Positions 1 to 10,376 of a stretch of DNA of 64,000 nucleotides are shown here, one piece after another. Position 1 is the first letter of the stretch. Each line of letters starts with the position of its first letter. Both the position numbers and the translations under genes were made by a program. The notes under the pieces are model-generated. The model had not been told where the DNA came from and did not search any database. It saw nothing but the letters and a program-made list of their open reading frames with translations. The stretch spans positions 792,435-856,434 of the forward strand of contig JAPFFF010000060.1 in assembly GCA_039105265.1 (NCBI GenBank), read 5' to 3'. This stretch comes from Tritrichomonas musculus. Its lineage: Eukaryota > Parabasalia > Tritrichomonadida > Tritrichomonadidae.

Positions 1-120
1 ACTTCATGGTTTTTTTATCTTTATGCACTAATCTCGAACCATATATATTTAATTAAGAACTGTAATAAAAACTCATTCAATATTATATTGTTTTATAATG
101 TTATTATTTTCATATAACAT

Positions 121-1100
121 GTCGATGTAAACCATAGAAAATTTGAATTAAAAGTGGTCTGGGATTTCAACAAAAATTCCCTGGTTTCTACGGTGACTAT
201 AGACCAAATAATAATTCATAATTCTACATTCGAAGCGCCAATTGCTAACTTTCGAAGATTAATAGAGCAAGGTATATGTGATTAATTCAAGATTAATTTA
301 AGTTTACCTTCGCAAGAAAAACATTATCAAGAACTTTCACGAAATGAATCTGGTCTTATCTCAAAAAAGATTTATGATACATGCTTAATTGATCCAACTA
401 TTGATTAATATGATATTTCAACATCAATTAATCGACAAAATCAAGAAAAAAAAAGAAATTCAAGATCTTTTTAATTTAACCATACGATCCCTGCGCGCGA
501 ACAATTTATCATTCCGAAAAAAAAGCAAAAACATATTTCAGATATACTAATTTTGCTTGGTGAAGAAGTGTCAACTGATTTTTATGAAATCCTAAATCAG
601 CAAGGATCCATCTCTCAACTGAACACTGAGTTGCATCCATTTGCATTGGACTACCTAAGAGATCATTTATTAGAACTTCTAGAAAGTGGTCGCGCAAAAC
701 ACCTTAGCGAAGAAATATTTTATTCAATTCTTGCCAGTTACAGTGAAAAAGTTAAAAAAAGTGAAGAAAAAGTTCTTCTCTGTTCTTAAAATCCAAGAAA
801 AGCCCAGCAGCAGTCATTCATTTTTTCCTCAGAATTGAAATTGACCAAGAAGGTGAAATGAATCGCTTTAACATTTTTAAAGAAATTGATATATCTTATG
901 CTTTAAGGAAAGGTTGTTGGCTGGCGTTGATTCTTTAGATTATCTTTGGGACATACCTAAGCATTTTTTTTAAATTTATTGGTATATGCTTCATCAATAC
1001 CAGAAATAATCAAGCATTTCATGAGATTGCGCCAAATTAGCTTAAGTCCAAAAAAGTATCAAAGTTTGAAATTAATTATGATTAAAACTAATAGCATTTG
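121..1100 (+). pseudogene. Decayed host-like gene remnant, family not recognised
   Basis: Short protein-like stretches on the plus strand are separated by stops and lie in different frames. The longest open piece is 553-789, about 78 codons and without an ATG start; it contains STDFYEILNQQGSIS and is rich in Leu and Glu. Flanking pieces (around 125-285 and 830-1050) also read as amphipathic protein but carry stops. The composition is less extreme than the surrounding AT-rich DNA, which supports former coding. It recalls the large multicopy repeat-protein families of trichomonads, but I cannot name the family. A chance open frame is the alternative for the 553-789 piece. Confidence 0.3.
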
Positions 1101-1109
1101 AGATATATC

Positions 1110-1140
<31 letters not shown>

Positions 1141-1408
1141 CTTCATTTAGTACAACTCTTTTTTATATAAAAATTAAAGAAAAAATTATGCAGAACACAT
1201 CAAGGCAATGCACAAGCCTTTAATTCAGGATGGTGAAAAAATAAAAAAATATCAAAAAAAAAAAAAAAAAAAAAAAGAATTATTATAATTATCATTTTCT
1301 TTATTATCCAATAATTGACAAAATGGTTTTTTTCTCAATGATTGTTAACGTGTATTTTTATTTATTTTTGTTAAAAAAAATAAAAATTCACGTATTTTTT
1401 TAATAATT
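790..1408. other. Gene-free stretch with two long A-tracts
   Basis: No convincing gene after the remnant. Two A-homopolymers stand out: about 28 A at 1110-1137 and about 23 A at 1254-1276. The last 30 bases lie just beyond the stop of the surface protein gene, whose stop reads TAAA on the minus strand, matching the trichomonad poly(A) signal. Confidence 0.7.
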
Positions 1409-4400
1409 TTATATTGCAATTGAAGAATCACCTTGTGTTGATGTTGTTGATCTGTTCTTCTTCTTAATAACAAGGAAGTAAACAAGAAGGGCAATAATAG
1501 CTGCAACAACGACTATACATGCAATAACAATACCTGCTATGGCACCAGCACTTAATCCACCATCGTCATCTTTGGGTTCTTTTTGTTGCTGCTTTTTAGC
1601 AATTAAATTGTAAGATGTCTTACCATCAGATGTTGATTTTTGGCATTCAGCATTAGCGAAATCTGCACTATCTGTGAACATTGGCTTTAATTTTTCATTA
1701 CAGTATTTCTCGTTATCACTTTCTAATTTAATTATTGGTAATTCTTCAACAGCATCTAGTGTAATTAGATCACCTTCATTTGAACGAATAACATTAATTT
1801 TTGCGCTTCCAAATTCTGGAAGGACATCATTCTTAATGACAATTGGGAATTGTTGAGCACCTGAGCCAAGTGATCTGTTATAATATAGATGGAAATTGGA
1901 ATCTTTAAATGTGACATCTTTAGTTGCAACATTAAATACAGATTTGATACCAATGAAAACTTCTTTGACTGTAACATGTTCTACATCCAATTCTGATCCA
2001 CCTTCAAGAAGGATTTTTTCACATGTGGTTGTTGTCTTCTCATTTGTTTGTCCTATTAATTTAGTTTTCTTGAACACTTGAACTTGAGTAATATCAATAT
2101 TTTGATTTGAATTTTCAATTTCTATACCAGAGGCTCCTTGTGGAGTAATTTTATCTAATGTGATATCTGTTGCTTTATCATTGTCAGGATTAATTGTGAT
2201 TTTTCCTGAACCTGTTAAGTCAACATTATTAGTGTTTGCAGGAATTGTAATTGTAGTAGGTTTAGTGAATACAACATTCACTTTAGAATCAGGCTTTAAT
2301 TGCAAAGGCTGAGTTCTATCACTTAAATCAAGAACAACATTTGATAAGCCAGATGGAATATTTAATACACCTGAAATAGAATCACCAACTTTTGCTTCAA
2401 ATCCATCATATCCATCAGGCTTAGGGAAATTAGTGTTGGAGGTATCAATTGTATATCCTCCATCTTTTTGAACTAAATAGTCAGTAATATCAGTTAAATT
2501 TAATTCTGGAGGCTCAACAGGACCAATTGGTGGAATGCACTTTCCATCAACGAAATCATATTCAGGATCGCATACGCATGTACCAAAATTGATATCTAGT
2601 TTTGAATTTACAAAATGATTTTCAGTATCACAAACCTTGCACTTATCGGTTAATCCTTCATAGCATTTTAGACATCCTGGTATTGTTGTAGTGCATTCAA
2701 CTGCATTGTCTTTATAGCAATATTGACCATCATCAGTAGAGGTATAGCCTTCTTCACAATCCAAGCATCCAACAAATCCTTGGTAGGAAGCACATTTTGC
2801 ACAATGTGACATTGGGCATTTTACTTCATTATATCCACAAACACCATCTTTAAGGTTTAACCCAGGATAACATTCTATGCATTTACCTGATTTATCACAG
2901 CGTATACATCCAAACGAATCACTATCAGGGCAAACTTCTTCTTGTGAAATGCAGATTAGATCAGCATCTACGTAATTTTCAATACATGTGCAAAAGCCGC
3001 TTGGACTTGGCTTTTCGTTCCAATTTTTACTTGTATCACATTTAGTACAAACAAATGGTGGCTCTGTAGAATTGCATTCTGCGCATCCATCGAAACTTTC
3101 GCTACATGTTCGTAATCTGCAAGACTTATGATCATCATTAACTTCATAAAAATCTTCGCAATATGTACAATATTCAACACCATTTTCAAAATTGCATGAT
3201 TTACAATTTTCAATTGTGCATTTATTTTTGCACATTGTATATCCATTCTCCCAATATCCATCTGCGCATAGTGTACATTGGCCATTTCTAAGACCATAAT
3301 TATCTTTACAAAGTGTACATTTGGAAATATCAGTGTCACAATTTTCACAATTAATATCATCACATTGAGATGTAATAGGAATTGGATTGCATGTCTTACC
3401 ATCAGAACTCTTGGTATAACCACTTTCACATGTTTCACATGAATTTGGATTACCAGCTACACACTTTTTACAATGTTGAACACTACAAGTTATTGGAGCT
3501 GTACATTTTGTTACTTTAGTTGCATCAGTACCATCGAATGTTGCAGTGAATCCATCTGCGCAACCAGTGCACTTAGTTTTACCTGAGTCACATTTGCCAC
3601 AGTTTGCAACTGCTGTGCAGCAAGTTTCTGTTTCTTCGCTTTCTTTGCATGTATAATCTGTTTGTGTTGCTGTGCATGTTGTAACTTTAGTTGCATCAGT
3701 ACTATCGAATGTTGCAGTGAATCCATCTGCGCAACCAGTGCACTTAGTTTTACCTGAGTCACATTTGCCACAGTTTGCAACTGCTGTGCAGCAAGTTTCT
3801 GTTTCTTCGCTTTCTTTGCATGTATAATCTGTTTGTGTTGCTGTGCATGTTGTAACTTTAGTTGCATCAGTACCATCGAATGTTGCAGTGAATCCATCTG
3901 CGCAACCAGTGCACTTAGTTTTACCTGAGTCACATTTGCCACAGTTTGCAACTGCTGTGCAGCAAGTTTCTGTTTCTTCGCTTTCTTTGCATGTATAATC
4001 TGTTTGTGTTGCTGTGCATGTTGTAACTTTAGTTGCATCAGTACCATCGAATGTTGCAGTGAATCCATCTGCGCAACCAGTGCACTTAGTTTTACCTGAG
4101 TCACATTTGCCACAGTTTGCAACTGCTGTGCAGCAAGTTTCTGTTTCTTCGCTTTCTTTGCATGTATAATCTGTTTGTGTTGCTGTGCATGTTGTTACTT
4201 TAGTTGCATCAGTACCATCGAATGTTGCAGTGAATCCATCTGCGCAACCAGTGCACTTAGTTTTACCTGAGTCACATTTGCCACAGTATGCAACTGCTGT
4301 GCAGCAAGTTTCTGTTTCTTCGCTTTCTTTGCATGTATAATCTGTTTGTGTTGCTGTGCATGTTGTTACTTTAGTTGCATCAGTACCATCGAATGTTGCA

Positions 4401-7400
4401 GTGAATCCATCTGCGCAACCAGTGCACTTAGTTTTACCTGAGTCACATTTGCCACAGTTTGCAACTGCTGTGCAGCAAGTTTCTGTTTCTTCGCTTTCTT
4501 TGCATGTATAATCTGTTTGTGTTGCTGTGCATGTTGTAACTTTAGTTGCATCAGTACCATCGAATGTTGCAGTGAATCCATCTGCGCAACCAGTGCACTT
4601 AGTTTTACCTGAGTCACATTTGCCACAGTTTGCAACTGCTGTGCAGCAAGTTTCTGTTTCTTCGCTTTCTTTGCATGTATAATCTGTTTGTGTTGCTGTG
4701 CATGTTGTAACTTTAGTTGCATCAGTACCATCGAATGTTGCAGTGAATCCATCTGCGCAACCAGTGCACTTAGTTTTACCTGAGTCACATTTGCCACAGT
4801 TTGCAACTGCTGTGCAGCAAGTTTCTGTTTCTTCGCTTTCTTTGCATGTATAATCTGTTTGTGTTGCTGTGCATGTTGTAACTTTAGTTGCATCAGTACC
4901 ATCGAATGTTGCAGTGAATCCATCTGCGCAACCAGTGCACTTAGTTTTACCTGAGTCACATTTGCCACAGTTTGCAACTGCTGTGCAGCAAGTTTCTGTT
5001 TCTTCGCTTTCTTTGCATGTATAATCTGTTTGTGTTGCTGTGCATGTTGTTACTTTAGTTGCATCAGTACCATCGAATGTTGCAGTGAATCCATCTGCGC
5101 AACCAGTGCACTTAGTTTTACCTGAGTCACATTTGCCACAGTATGCAACTGCTGTGCAGCAAGTTTCTGTTTCTTCGCTTTCTTTGCATGTATAATCTGT
5201 TTGTGTTGCTGTGCATGTTGTAACTTTAGTTGCATCAGTACCATCGAATGTTGCAGTGAATCCATCTGCGCAACCAGTGCACTTAGTTTTACCTGAGTCA
5301 CATTTGCCACAGTTTGCAACTGCTGTGCAGCAAGTTTCTGTTTCTTCGCTTTCTTTGCATGTATAATCTGTTTGTGTTGCTGTGCATGTTGTTACTTTAG
5401 TTGCATCAGTACCATCGAATGTTGCAGTGAATCCATCTGCGCAACCAGTGCACTTAGTTTTACCTGAGTCACATTTGCCACAGTATGCAACTGCTGTGCA
5501 GCAAGTTTCTGTTTCTTCGCTTTCTTTGCATGTATAATCTGTTTGTGTTGCTGTGCATGTTGTAACTTTAGTTGCATCAGTACTATCGAATGTTGCAGTG
5601 AATCCATCTGCGCAACCAGTGCACTTAGTTTTACCTGAGTCACATTTGCCACAGTTTGCAACTGCTGTGCAGCAAGTTTCTGTTTCTTCGCTTTCTTTGC
5701 ATGTATAATCTGTTTGTGTTGCTGTGCATGTTGTAACTTTAGTTGCATCAGTACCATCGAATGTTGCAGTGAATCCATCTGCGCAACCAGTGCACTTAGT
5801 TTTACCTGAGTCACATTTGCCACAGTTTGCAACTGCTGTGCAGCAAGTTTCTGTTTCTTCGCTTTCTTTGCATGTATAATCTGTTTGTGTTGCTGTGCAT
5901 GTTGTAACTTTAGTTGCATCAGTACCATCGAATGTTGCAGTGAATCCATCTGCGCAACCAGTGCACTTAGTTTTACCTGAGTCACATTTGCCACAGTATG
6001 CAACTGCTGTGCAGCAAGTTTCTGTTTCTTCGCTTTCTTTGCATGTATAATCTGTTTGTGTTGCTGTGCATGTTGTAACTTTAGTTGCATCAGTACTATC
6101 GAATGTTGCAGTGAATCCATCTGCGCAACCAGTGCACTTAGTTTTACCTGAGTCACATTTGCCACAGTTTGCAACTGCTGTGCAGCAAGTTTCTGTTTCT
6201 TCGCTTTCTTTGCATGTATAATCTGTTTGTGTTGCTGTGCATGTTGTAACTTTAGTTGCATCAGTACCATCGAATGTTGCAGTGAATCCATCTGCGCAAC
6301 CAGTGCACTTAGTTTTACCTGAGTCACATTTGCCACAGTTTGCAACTGCTGTGCAGCAAGTTTCTGTTTCTTCGCTTTCTTTGCATGTATAATCTGTTTG
6401 TGTTGCTGTGCATGTTGTAACTTTAGTTGCATCAGTACCATCGAATGTTGCAGTGAATCCATCTGCGCAACCAGTGCACTTAGTTTTACCTGAGTCACAT
6501 TTGCCACAGTTTGCAACTGCTGTGCAGCAAGTTTCTGTTTCTTCGCTTTCTTTGCATGTATAATCTGTTTGTGTTGCTGTGCATGTTGTTACTTTAGTTG
6601 CATCAGTACCATCGAATGTTGCAGTGAATCCATCTGCGCAACCAGTGCACTTAGTTTTACCTGAGTCACATTTGCCACAGTTTGCAACTGCTGTGCAGCA
6701 AGTTTCTGTTTCTTCGCTTTCTTTGCATGTATAATCTGTTTGTGTTGCTGTGCATGTTGTAACTTTAGTTGCATCAGTACCATCGAATGTTGCAGTGAAT
6801 CCATCTGCGCAACCAGTGCACTTAGTTTTACCTGAGTCACATTTGCCACAGTTTGCAACTGCTGTGCAGCAAGTTTCTGTTTCTTCGCTTTCTTTGCATG
6901 TATAATCTGTTTGTGTTGCTGTGCATGTTGTTACTTTAGTTGCATCAGTACCATCGAATGTTGCAGTGAATCCATCTGCGCAACCAGTGCACTTAGTTTT
7001 ACCTGAGTCACATTTGCCACAGTATGCAACTGCTGTGCAGCAAGTTTCTGTTTCTTCGCTTTCTTTGCATGTATAATCTGTTTGTGTTGCTGTGCATGTT
7101 GTAACTTTAGTTGCATCAGTACCATCGAATGTTGCAGTGAATCCATCTGCGCAACCAGTGCACTTAGTTTTACCTGAGTCACATTTGCCACAGTTTGCAA
7201 CTGCTGTGCAGCAAGTTTCTGTTTCTTCGCTTTCTTTGCATGTATAATCTGTTTGTGTTGCTGTGCATGTTGTTACTTTAGTTGCATCAGTACCATCGAA
7301 TGTTGCAGTGAATCCATCTGCGCAACCAGTGCACTTAGTTTTACCTGAGTCACATTTGCCACAGTTTGCAACTGCTGTGCAGCAAGTTTCTGTTTCTTCG

Positions 7401-8674
7401 CTTTCTTTGCATGTATAATCTGTTTGTGTTGCTGTGCATGTTGTAACTTTAGTTGCATCAGTACCATCGAATGTTGCAGTGAATCCATCTGCGCAACCAG
7501 TGCACTTAGTTTTACCTGAGTCACATTTGCCACAGTTTGCAACTGCTGTGCAGCAAGTTTCTGTTTCTTCGCTTTCTTTGCATGTATAATCTGTTTGTGT
7601 TGCTGTGCATGTTGTTACTTTAGTTGCATCAGTACCATCGAATGTTGCAGTGAATCCATCTGCGCAACCAGTGCACTTAGTTTTACCTGAGTCACATTTG
7701 CCACAGTTTGCAACTGCTGTGCAGCAAGTTTCTGTTTCTTCGCTTTCTTTGCATGTATAATCTGTTTGTGTTGCTGTGCATGTTGTAACTTTAGTTGCAT
7801 CAGTACCATCGAATGTTGCAGTGAATCCATCTGCGCAACCAGTGCACTTAGTTTTACCTGAGTCACATTTGCCACAGTTTGCAACTGCTGTGCAGCAAGT
7901 TTCTGTTTCTTCGCTTTCTTTGCATGTATAATCTGTTTGTGTTGCTGTGCATGTTGTTACTTTAGTTGCATCAGTACCATCGAATGTTGCAGTGAATCCA
8001 TCTGCGCAACCAGTGCACTTAGTTTTACCTGAGTCACATTTGCCACAGTTTGCAACTGCTGTGCAGCAAGTTTCTGTTTCTTCGCTTTCTTTGCATGTAT
8101 AATCTGTTTGTGTTGCTGTGCATGTTGTAACTTTAGTTGCATCAGTACTATCGAATGTTGCAGTGAATCCATCTGCGCAACCAGTGCACTTAGTTTTACC
8201 TGAGTCACATTTGCCACAGTTTGCAACTGCTGTGCAGCAAGTTTCTGTTTCTTCGCTTTCTTTGCATGTATAATCTGTTTGTGTTGCTGTGCATGTTGTT
8301 ACTTTAGTTGCATCAGTACCATCGAATGTTGCAGTGAATCCATCTGCGCAACCAGTGCACTTAGTTTTACCTGAGTCACATTTGCCACAGTTTGCAACTG
8401 CTGTGCAGCAAGTTTCTGTTTCTTCGCTTTCTTTGCATGTATAATCTGTTTGTGTTGCTGTGCATGTTGTTACTTTAGTTGCATCAGTACCATCGAATGT
8501 TGCAGTGAATCCATCTGCGCAACCAGTGCACTTAGTTTTACCTGAGTCACATTTGCCACAGTTTGCAACTGCTGTGCAGCAAGTTTCTGTTTCTTCGCTT
8601 TCTTTGCATTTATAATCTACTTCTCCTTCTGTTAATAAAATTGATAATAATGAAATAAACAAAATCATAATCAT
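1409..8674 (-). CDS. Giant Cys-rich repetitive type I surface membrane protein
   Basis: 2421 residues. A hydrophobic signal peptide (MIMILFISLLSILLTEG) is followed by thirty 57-residue repeats (about residues 20-1729), each with Cys in CC, CxxC and CxxCxxG-like spacing. Next come divergent CxxC/EGF-like modules (about 1730-2045, for example CKKC, CENC, CSEC-type pairs), then a Cys-poor beta-rich region (about 2050-2365) with many Asn/Asp/Thr/Ile. A membrane segment (about 2377-2403, GAIAGIVIACIVVVAAIIAL) and a short basic tail ending DSSIAI close the protein. The layout is that of an adhesin or variable surface antigen on the plasma membrane: a long disulphide-stabilised stalk holding a distal domain. 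The membrane and tail style is typical of trichomonad surface proteins. The start is the first Met and opens the signal peptide. It is a host gene, open throughout. Binding partner unknown; repeat number probably varies between strains. Confidence 0.9.
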   Translation of the reverse strand: MIMILFISLLSILLTEGEVDYKCKESEETETCCTAVANCGKCDSGKTKCTGCADGFTATFDGTDATKVTTCTATQTDYTCKESEETETCCTAVANCGKCDSGKTKCTGCADGFTATFDGTDATKVTTCTATQTDYTCKESEETETCCTAVANCGKCDSGKTKCTGCADGFTATFDSTDATKVTTCTATQTDYTCKESEETETCCTAVANCGKCDSGKTKCTGCADGFTATFDGTDATKVTTCTATQTDYTCKESEETETCCTAVANCGKCDSGKTKCTGCADGFTATFDGTDATKVTTCTATQTDYTCKESEETETCCTAVANCGKCDSGKTKCTGCADGFTATFDGTDATKVTTCTATQTDYTCKESEETETCCTAVANCGKCDSGKTKCTGCADGFTATFDGTDATKVTTCTATQTDYTCKESEETETCCTAVANCGKCDSGKTKCTGCADGFTATFDGTDATKVTTCTATQTDYTCKESEETETCCTAVANCGKCDSGKTKCTGCADGFTATFDGTDATKVTTCTATQTDYTCKESEETETCCTAVAYCGKCDSGKTKCTGCADGFTATFDGTDATKVTTCTATQTDYTCKESEETETCCTAVANCGKCDSGKTKCTGCADGFTATFDGTDATKVTTCTATQTDYTCKESEETETCCTAVANCGKCDSGKTKCTGCADGFTATFDGTDATKVTTCTATQTDYTCKESEETETCCTAVANCGKCDSGKTKCTGCADGFTATFDGTDATKVTTCTATQTDYTCKESEETETCCTAVANCGKCDSGKTKCTGCADGFTATFDGTDATKVTTCTATQTDYTCKESEETETCCTAVANCGKCDSGKTKCTGCADGFTATFDSTDATKVTTCTATQTDYTCKESEETETCCTAVAYCGKCDSGKTKCTGCADGFTATFDGTDATKVTTCTATQTDYTCKESEETETCCTAVANCGKCDSGKTKCTGCADGFTATFDGTDATKVTTCTATQTDYTCKESEETETCCTAVANCGKCDSGKTKCTGCADGFTATFDSTDATKVTTCTATQTDYTCKESEETETCCTAVAYCGKCDSGKTKCTGCADGFTATFDGTDATKVTTCTATQTDYTCKESEETETCCTAVANCGKCDSGKTKCTGCADGFTATFDGTDATKVTTCTATQTDYTCKESEETETCCTAVAYCGKCDSGKTKCTGCADGFTATFDGTDATKVTTCTATQTDYTCKESEETETCCTAVANCGKCDSGKTKCTGCADGFTATFDGTDATKVTTCTATQTDYTCKESEETETCCTAVANCGKCDSGKTKCTGCADGFTATFDGTDATKVTTCTATQTDYTCKESEETETCCTAVANCGKCDSGKTKCTGCADGFTATFDGTDATKVTTCTATQTDYTCKESEETETCCTAVANCGKCDSGKTKCTGCADGFTATFDGTDATKVTTCTATQTDYTCKESEETETCCTAVAYCGKCDSGKTKCTGCADGFTATFDGTDATKVTTCTATQTDYTCKESEETETCCTAVANCGKCDSGKTKCTGCADGFTATFDGTDATKVTTCTATQTDYTCKESEETETCCTAVANCGKCDSGKTKCTGCADGFTATFDGTDATKVTTCTATQTDYTCKESEETETCCTAVANCGKCDSGKTKCTGCADGFTATFDSTDATKVTTCTATQTDYTCKESEETETCCTAVANCGKCDSGKTKCTGCADGFTATFDGTDATKVTKCTAPITCSVQHCKKCVAGNPNSCETCESGYTKSSDGKTCNPIPITSQCDDINCENCDTDISKCTLCKDNYGLRNGQCTLCADGYWENGYTMCKNKCTIENCKSCNFENGVEYCTYCEDFYEVNDDHKSCRLRTCSESFDGCAECNSTEPPFVCTKCDTSKNWNEKPSPSGFCTCIENYVDADLICISQEEVCPDSDSFGCIRCDKSGKCIECYPGLNLKDGVCGYNEVKCPMSHCAKCASYQGFVGCLDCEEGYTSTDDGQYCYKDNAVECTTTIPGCLKCYEGLTDKCKVCDTENHFVNSKLDINFGTCVCDPEYDFVDGKCIPPIGPVEPPELNLTDITDYLVQKDGGYTIDTSNTNFPKPDGYDGFEAKVGDSISGVLNIPSGLSNVVLDLSDRTQPLQLKPDSKVNVVFTKPTTITIPANTNNVDLTGSGKITINPDNDKATDITLDKITPQGASGIEIENSNQNIDITQVQVFKKTKLIGQTNEKTTTTCEKILLEGGSELDVEHVTVKEVFIGIKSVFNVATKDVTFKDSNFHLYYNRSLGSGAQQFPIVIKNDVLPEFGSAKINVIRSNEGDLITLDAVEELPIIKLESDNEKYCNEKLKPMFTDSADFANAECQKSTSDGKTSYNLIAKKQQQKEPKDDDGGLSAGAIAGIVIACIVVVAAIIALLVYFLVIKKKNRSTTSTQGDSSIAI
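3488..8617 (-). repeat. Tandem array, thirty copies of a 171-bp coding unit
   Basis: The unit encodes 57 residues starting DYTCKESEETETCC. Copies are nearly identical. The variants seen are Asn/Tyr in VANCGK/VAYCGK, Gly/Ser in FDGTD/FDSTD, and a synonymous Val codon (GTA or GTT) near the unit end. Between about 8.3 and 6.4 kb the GTA and GTT types alternate strictly, giving a 342-bp higher-order dimer; elsewhere the order is irregular. This is the footprint of unequal exchange or gene conversion in whole units. Confidence 0.95.
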
Positions 8675-8689
8675 TTCGTTAAATAAAAT

Positions 8690-8990
8690 GTGAAATTAAA
8701 AAATATAAATAAATATTTTATTAATTATTTATATTTTTAAATTTTATTTAAAAATAATATTTAAACAAAATTATTTAAAAAATATTTAAAAATATTATTA
8801 TTAAAAATAATATTTAAAAATAATATTTAAAAATAATATTTAAAAATAATATTTAAAAATAATAATATTTAAAAATAATAATATTTAAAAATAATAATAT
8901 TTAAAAATAATAATATTTAAAAATAATAATATTTAAAAATAATAATATTTAAAAATAATAATATTTAAAAAAATTATTATTTAAAAATAT
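8690..8990. repeat. AT-only satellite of TTTAAAAATAATA units
   Basis: Tandem runs of TTTAAAAATAATA and shorter relatives, essentially free of G and C, directly upstream of the surface protein gene. Its promoter must lie in or next to this tract. A possible Inr-like TCATTT lies near the start codon on the minus strand. Confidence 0.85.
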
Positions 8991-9359
8991 CTTTTGTCAA
9001 ATTCTTGATATTTTGTATTTTTTTTCAAGATTTTTTTAGAAAATCTTTGTCATCTTTCTGAGAAAATTAATAAACAGGCTTTTTATGTCTGAAAATATTT
9101 TTTTCTCACATGTGTTTGAGCATCTTCTATACTCGTTTAATTAAAATATAGATTGCACCTCTTTACACATCCATTCATTTTTACCTCTAATATCTGTTGG
9201 TGTCCAGCCTAATTGCACTCAATTTTTTGATTCTCTAGGCTAAAATGGTTGCTTTTCACTTGTGTCTTCCTTATCATCCATTTTTTCCTTTAATCTTTTA
9301 TGGTTAAATATTGATTTTCTTAAAGAAAAACGGTTTAAAACACCTTTCAAAAGTAAAAA

Positions 9360-9410
9360 TTGATCGCTTAAACGCTTTATCGTCGGAAGGTTTTTCGTTT
9401 AAGTGATCAA
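9360..9410. repeat. Inverted repeat, 15-bp arms
   Basis: Arms 9360-9374 and 9396-9410 (TTGATCGCTTAAACG against CGTTTAAGTGATCAA) differ at one position and enclose 21 bases. A pyrimidine-only T-tract follows at 9420-9440. No gene is adjacent, so a transcript terminator role is unlikely; it could be the scar of an old insertion. Confidence 0.7.
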
Positions 9411-9506
9411 AACAACTCAATTTTTTTTTTTTTTTTTTTTTATCATTCAAAAAGATATCCTTTCATCATAAAAGTCTGATTTTTTATAATTCAAAACAAG
9501 TGACGC

Positions 9507-9533
9507 CACTTTTTGAACGCAGTTCAAAAAGTG
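9507..9533. repeat. Perfect hairpin, 12-bp stem, 3-base loop
   Basis: CACTTTTTGAAC, loop GCA, then GTTCAAAAAGTG: a perfect stem. It sits about 24 bases outside the left terminal repeat of the element at 9557-10376. Function unknown. Confidence 0.8.
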
Positions 9534-9556
9534 TCTAGTGCAAATTTTGGTTGTAA

Positions 9557-10376
9557 AAAATCGCTATATAAATCCCCACACTTTTTTTTGACCTTTCGAC
9601 CGTTTATTTTATGCAAAAATTTTAAATAAAATTTTTCTTTTTTCTGGTTAAATTAAAGGTGAAAAATAAAGAAACAAGGTCAATTTATAAAAAATGCAAG
9701 GGAAATAGTGAAGAATTATGATAAGAAAAATAAAAATTGAAATATAGAATATAAGATTGATTTAAATAATAAAATAATTATGGTTTAATATAAAAAAAGG
9801 ATTTAATTTGTGAAATTAGAATAAAATTTGTAAAAAAAAATGAATAATAAAACCAAAAAGAGAGATAAATTTGGAATAAAATGTTATTTATTAATAAAAT
9901 AATTACGATTTAGTAAAATAAAAGTTGCTTGGTTAAGATAATTTGTGAATTTGATATTGATGTTGGGCAAAAGCCACTACTTCGCTTCGCTCGTAGTGGC
10001 TAAAGCAATAAGTCGGATTGCTTGTATTTAGGCGCTCAAGGCCGCCCTAGACATTCGAACCCGGCGATCGTCGTACACCGGGCTCACTTCGTGGACGCGT
10101 CGGCTGCACCCCCTCTTTTCTCCTCCCCTTGACCCATCCTCTTTAACTCCCCCAGCCTCCAGATGTAAAATTATTGCTAAATCATTTCCGTAAAAAATTG
10201 TTTATCGCGTTAAATTTGTATTTCTGAAACATTTTATAATCCATCGAAATCATTTGTAAGCGTATGGATGTGTTTTGGTCATACAAGTTCAGATTGTTAT
10301 CATAAATTTTTATGGCCCTTTTGAAATAAACGGTCGAAAGGTCAAAAAAAAGTGTGGGGATTTATATAGCGATTTT
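9557..10376. mobile_element. 820-bp non-autonomous DNA-transposon-like element with perfect 53-bp terminal inverted repeats
   Basis: The left end (9557-9609) begins AAAATCGCTATATAAATCCC and includes an 8-T run, GACCTTTCGACC and GTTTATTT. The right end (10324-10376) is its exact reverse complement over all 53 bases. No open frame of note lies inside, so it would be non-autonomous. Its centre (about 9968-10160) is strikingly GC-rich compared with both flanks and carries an 8-bp-stem hairpin, GCCACTAC...GTAGTGGC, at about 9970-9997. I see no clear target-site duplication. Identical arms suggest a fairly recent event. A solo pair of ends left by a larger element is the alternative. Confidence 0.75.

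Noticed and set aside
3511-8226. Repeated open frames in another minus-strand frame of the 171-bp array
   Set aside because: They are the off-frame reading of the surface protein repeats and recur with the unit; the main frame has signal peptide, Cys pattern and membrane anchor.
3488-8617. CRISPR-like array
   Set aside because: Units are contiguous coding repeats without spacers, in a eukaryotic surface protein gene.
9968-10160. Possible tRNA or RNA gene in the GC-rich island (GGTTCGAAT on the minus strand)
   Set aside because: The sequence resembles a tRNA B box, but no T-arm stem, acceptor stem or A box pairs around it.
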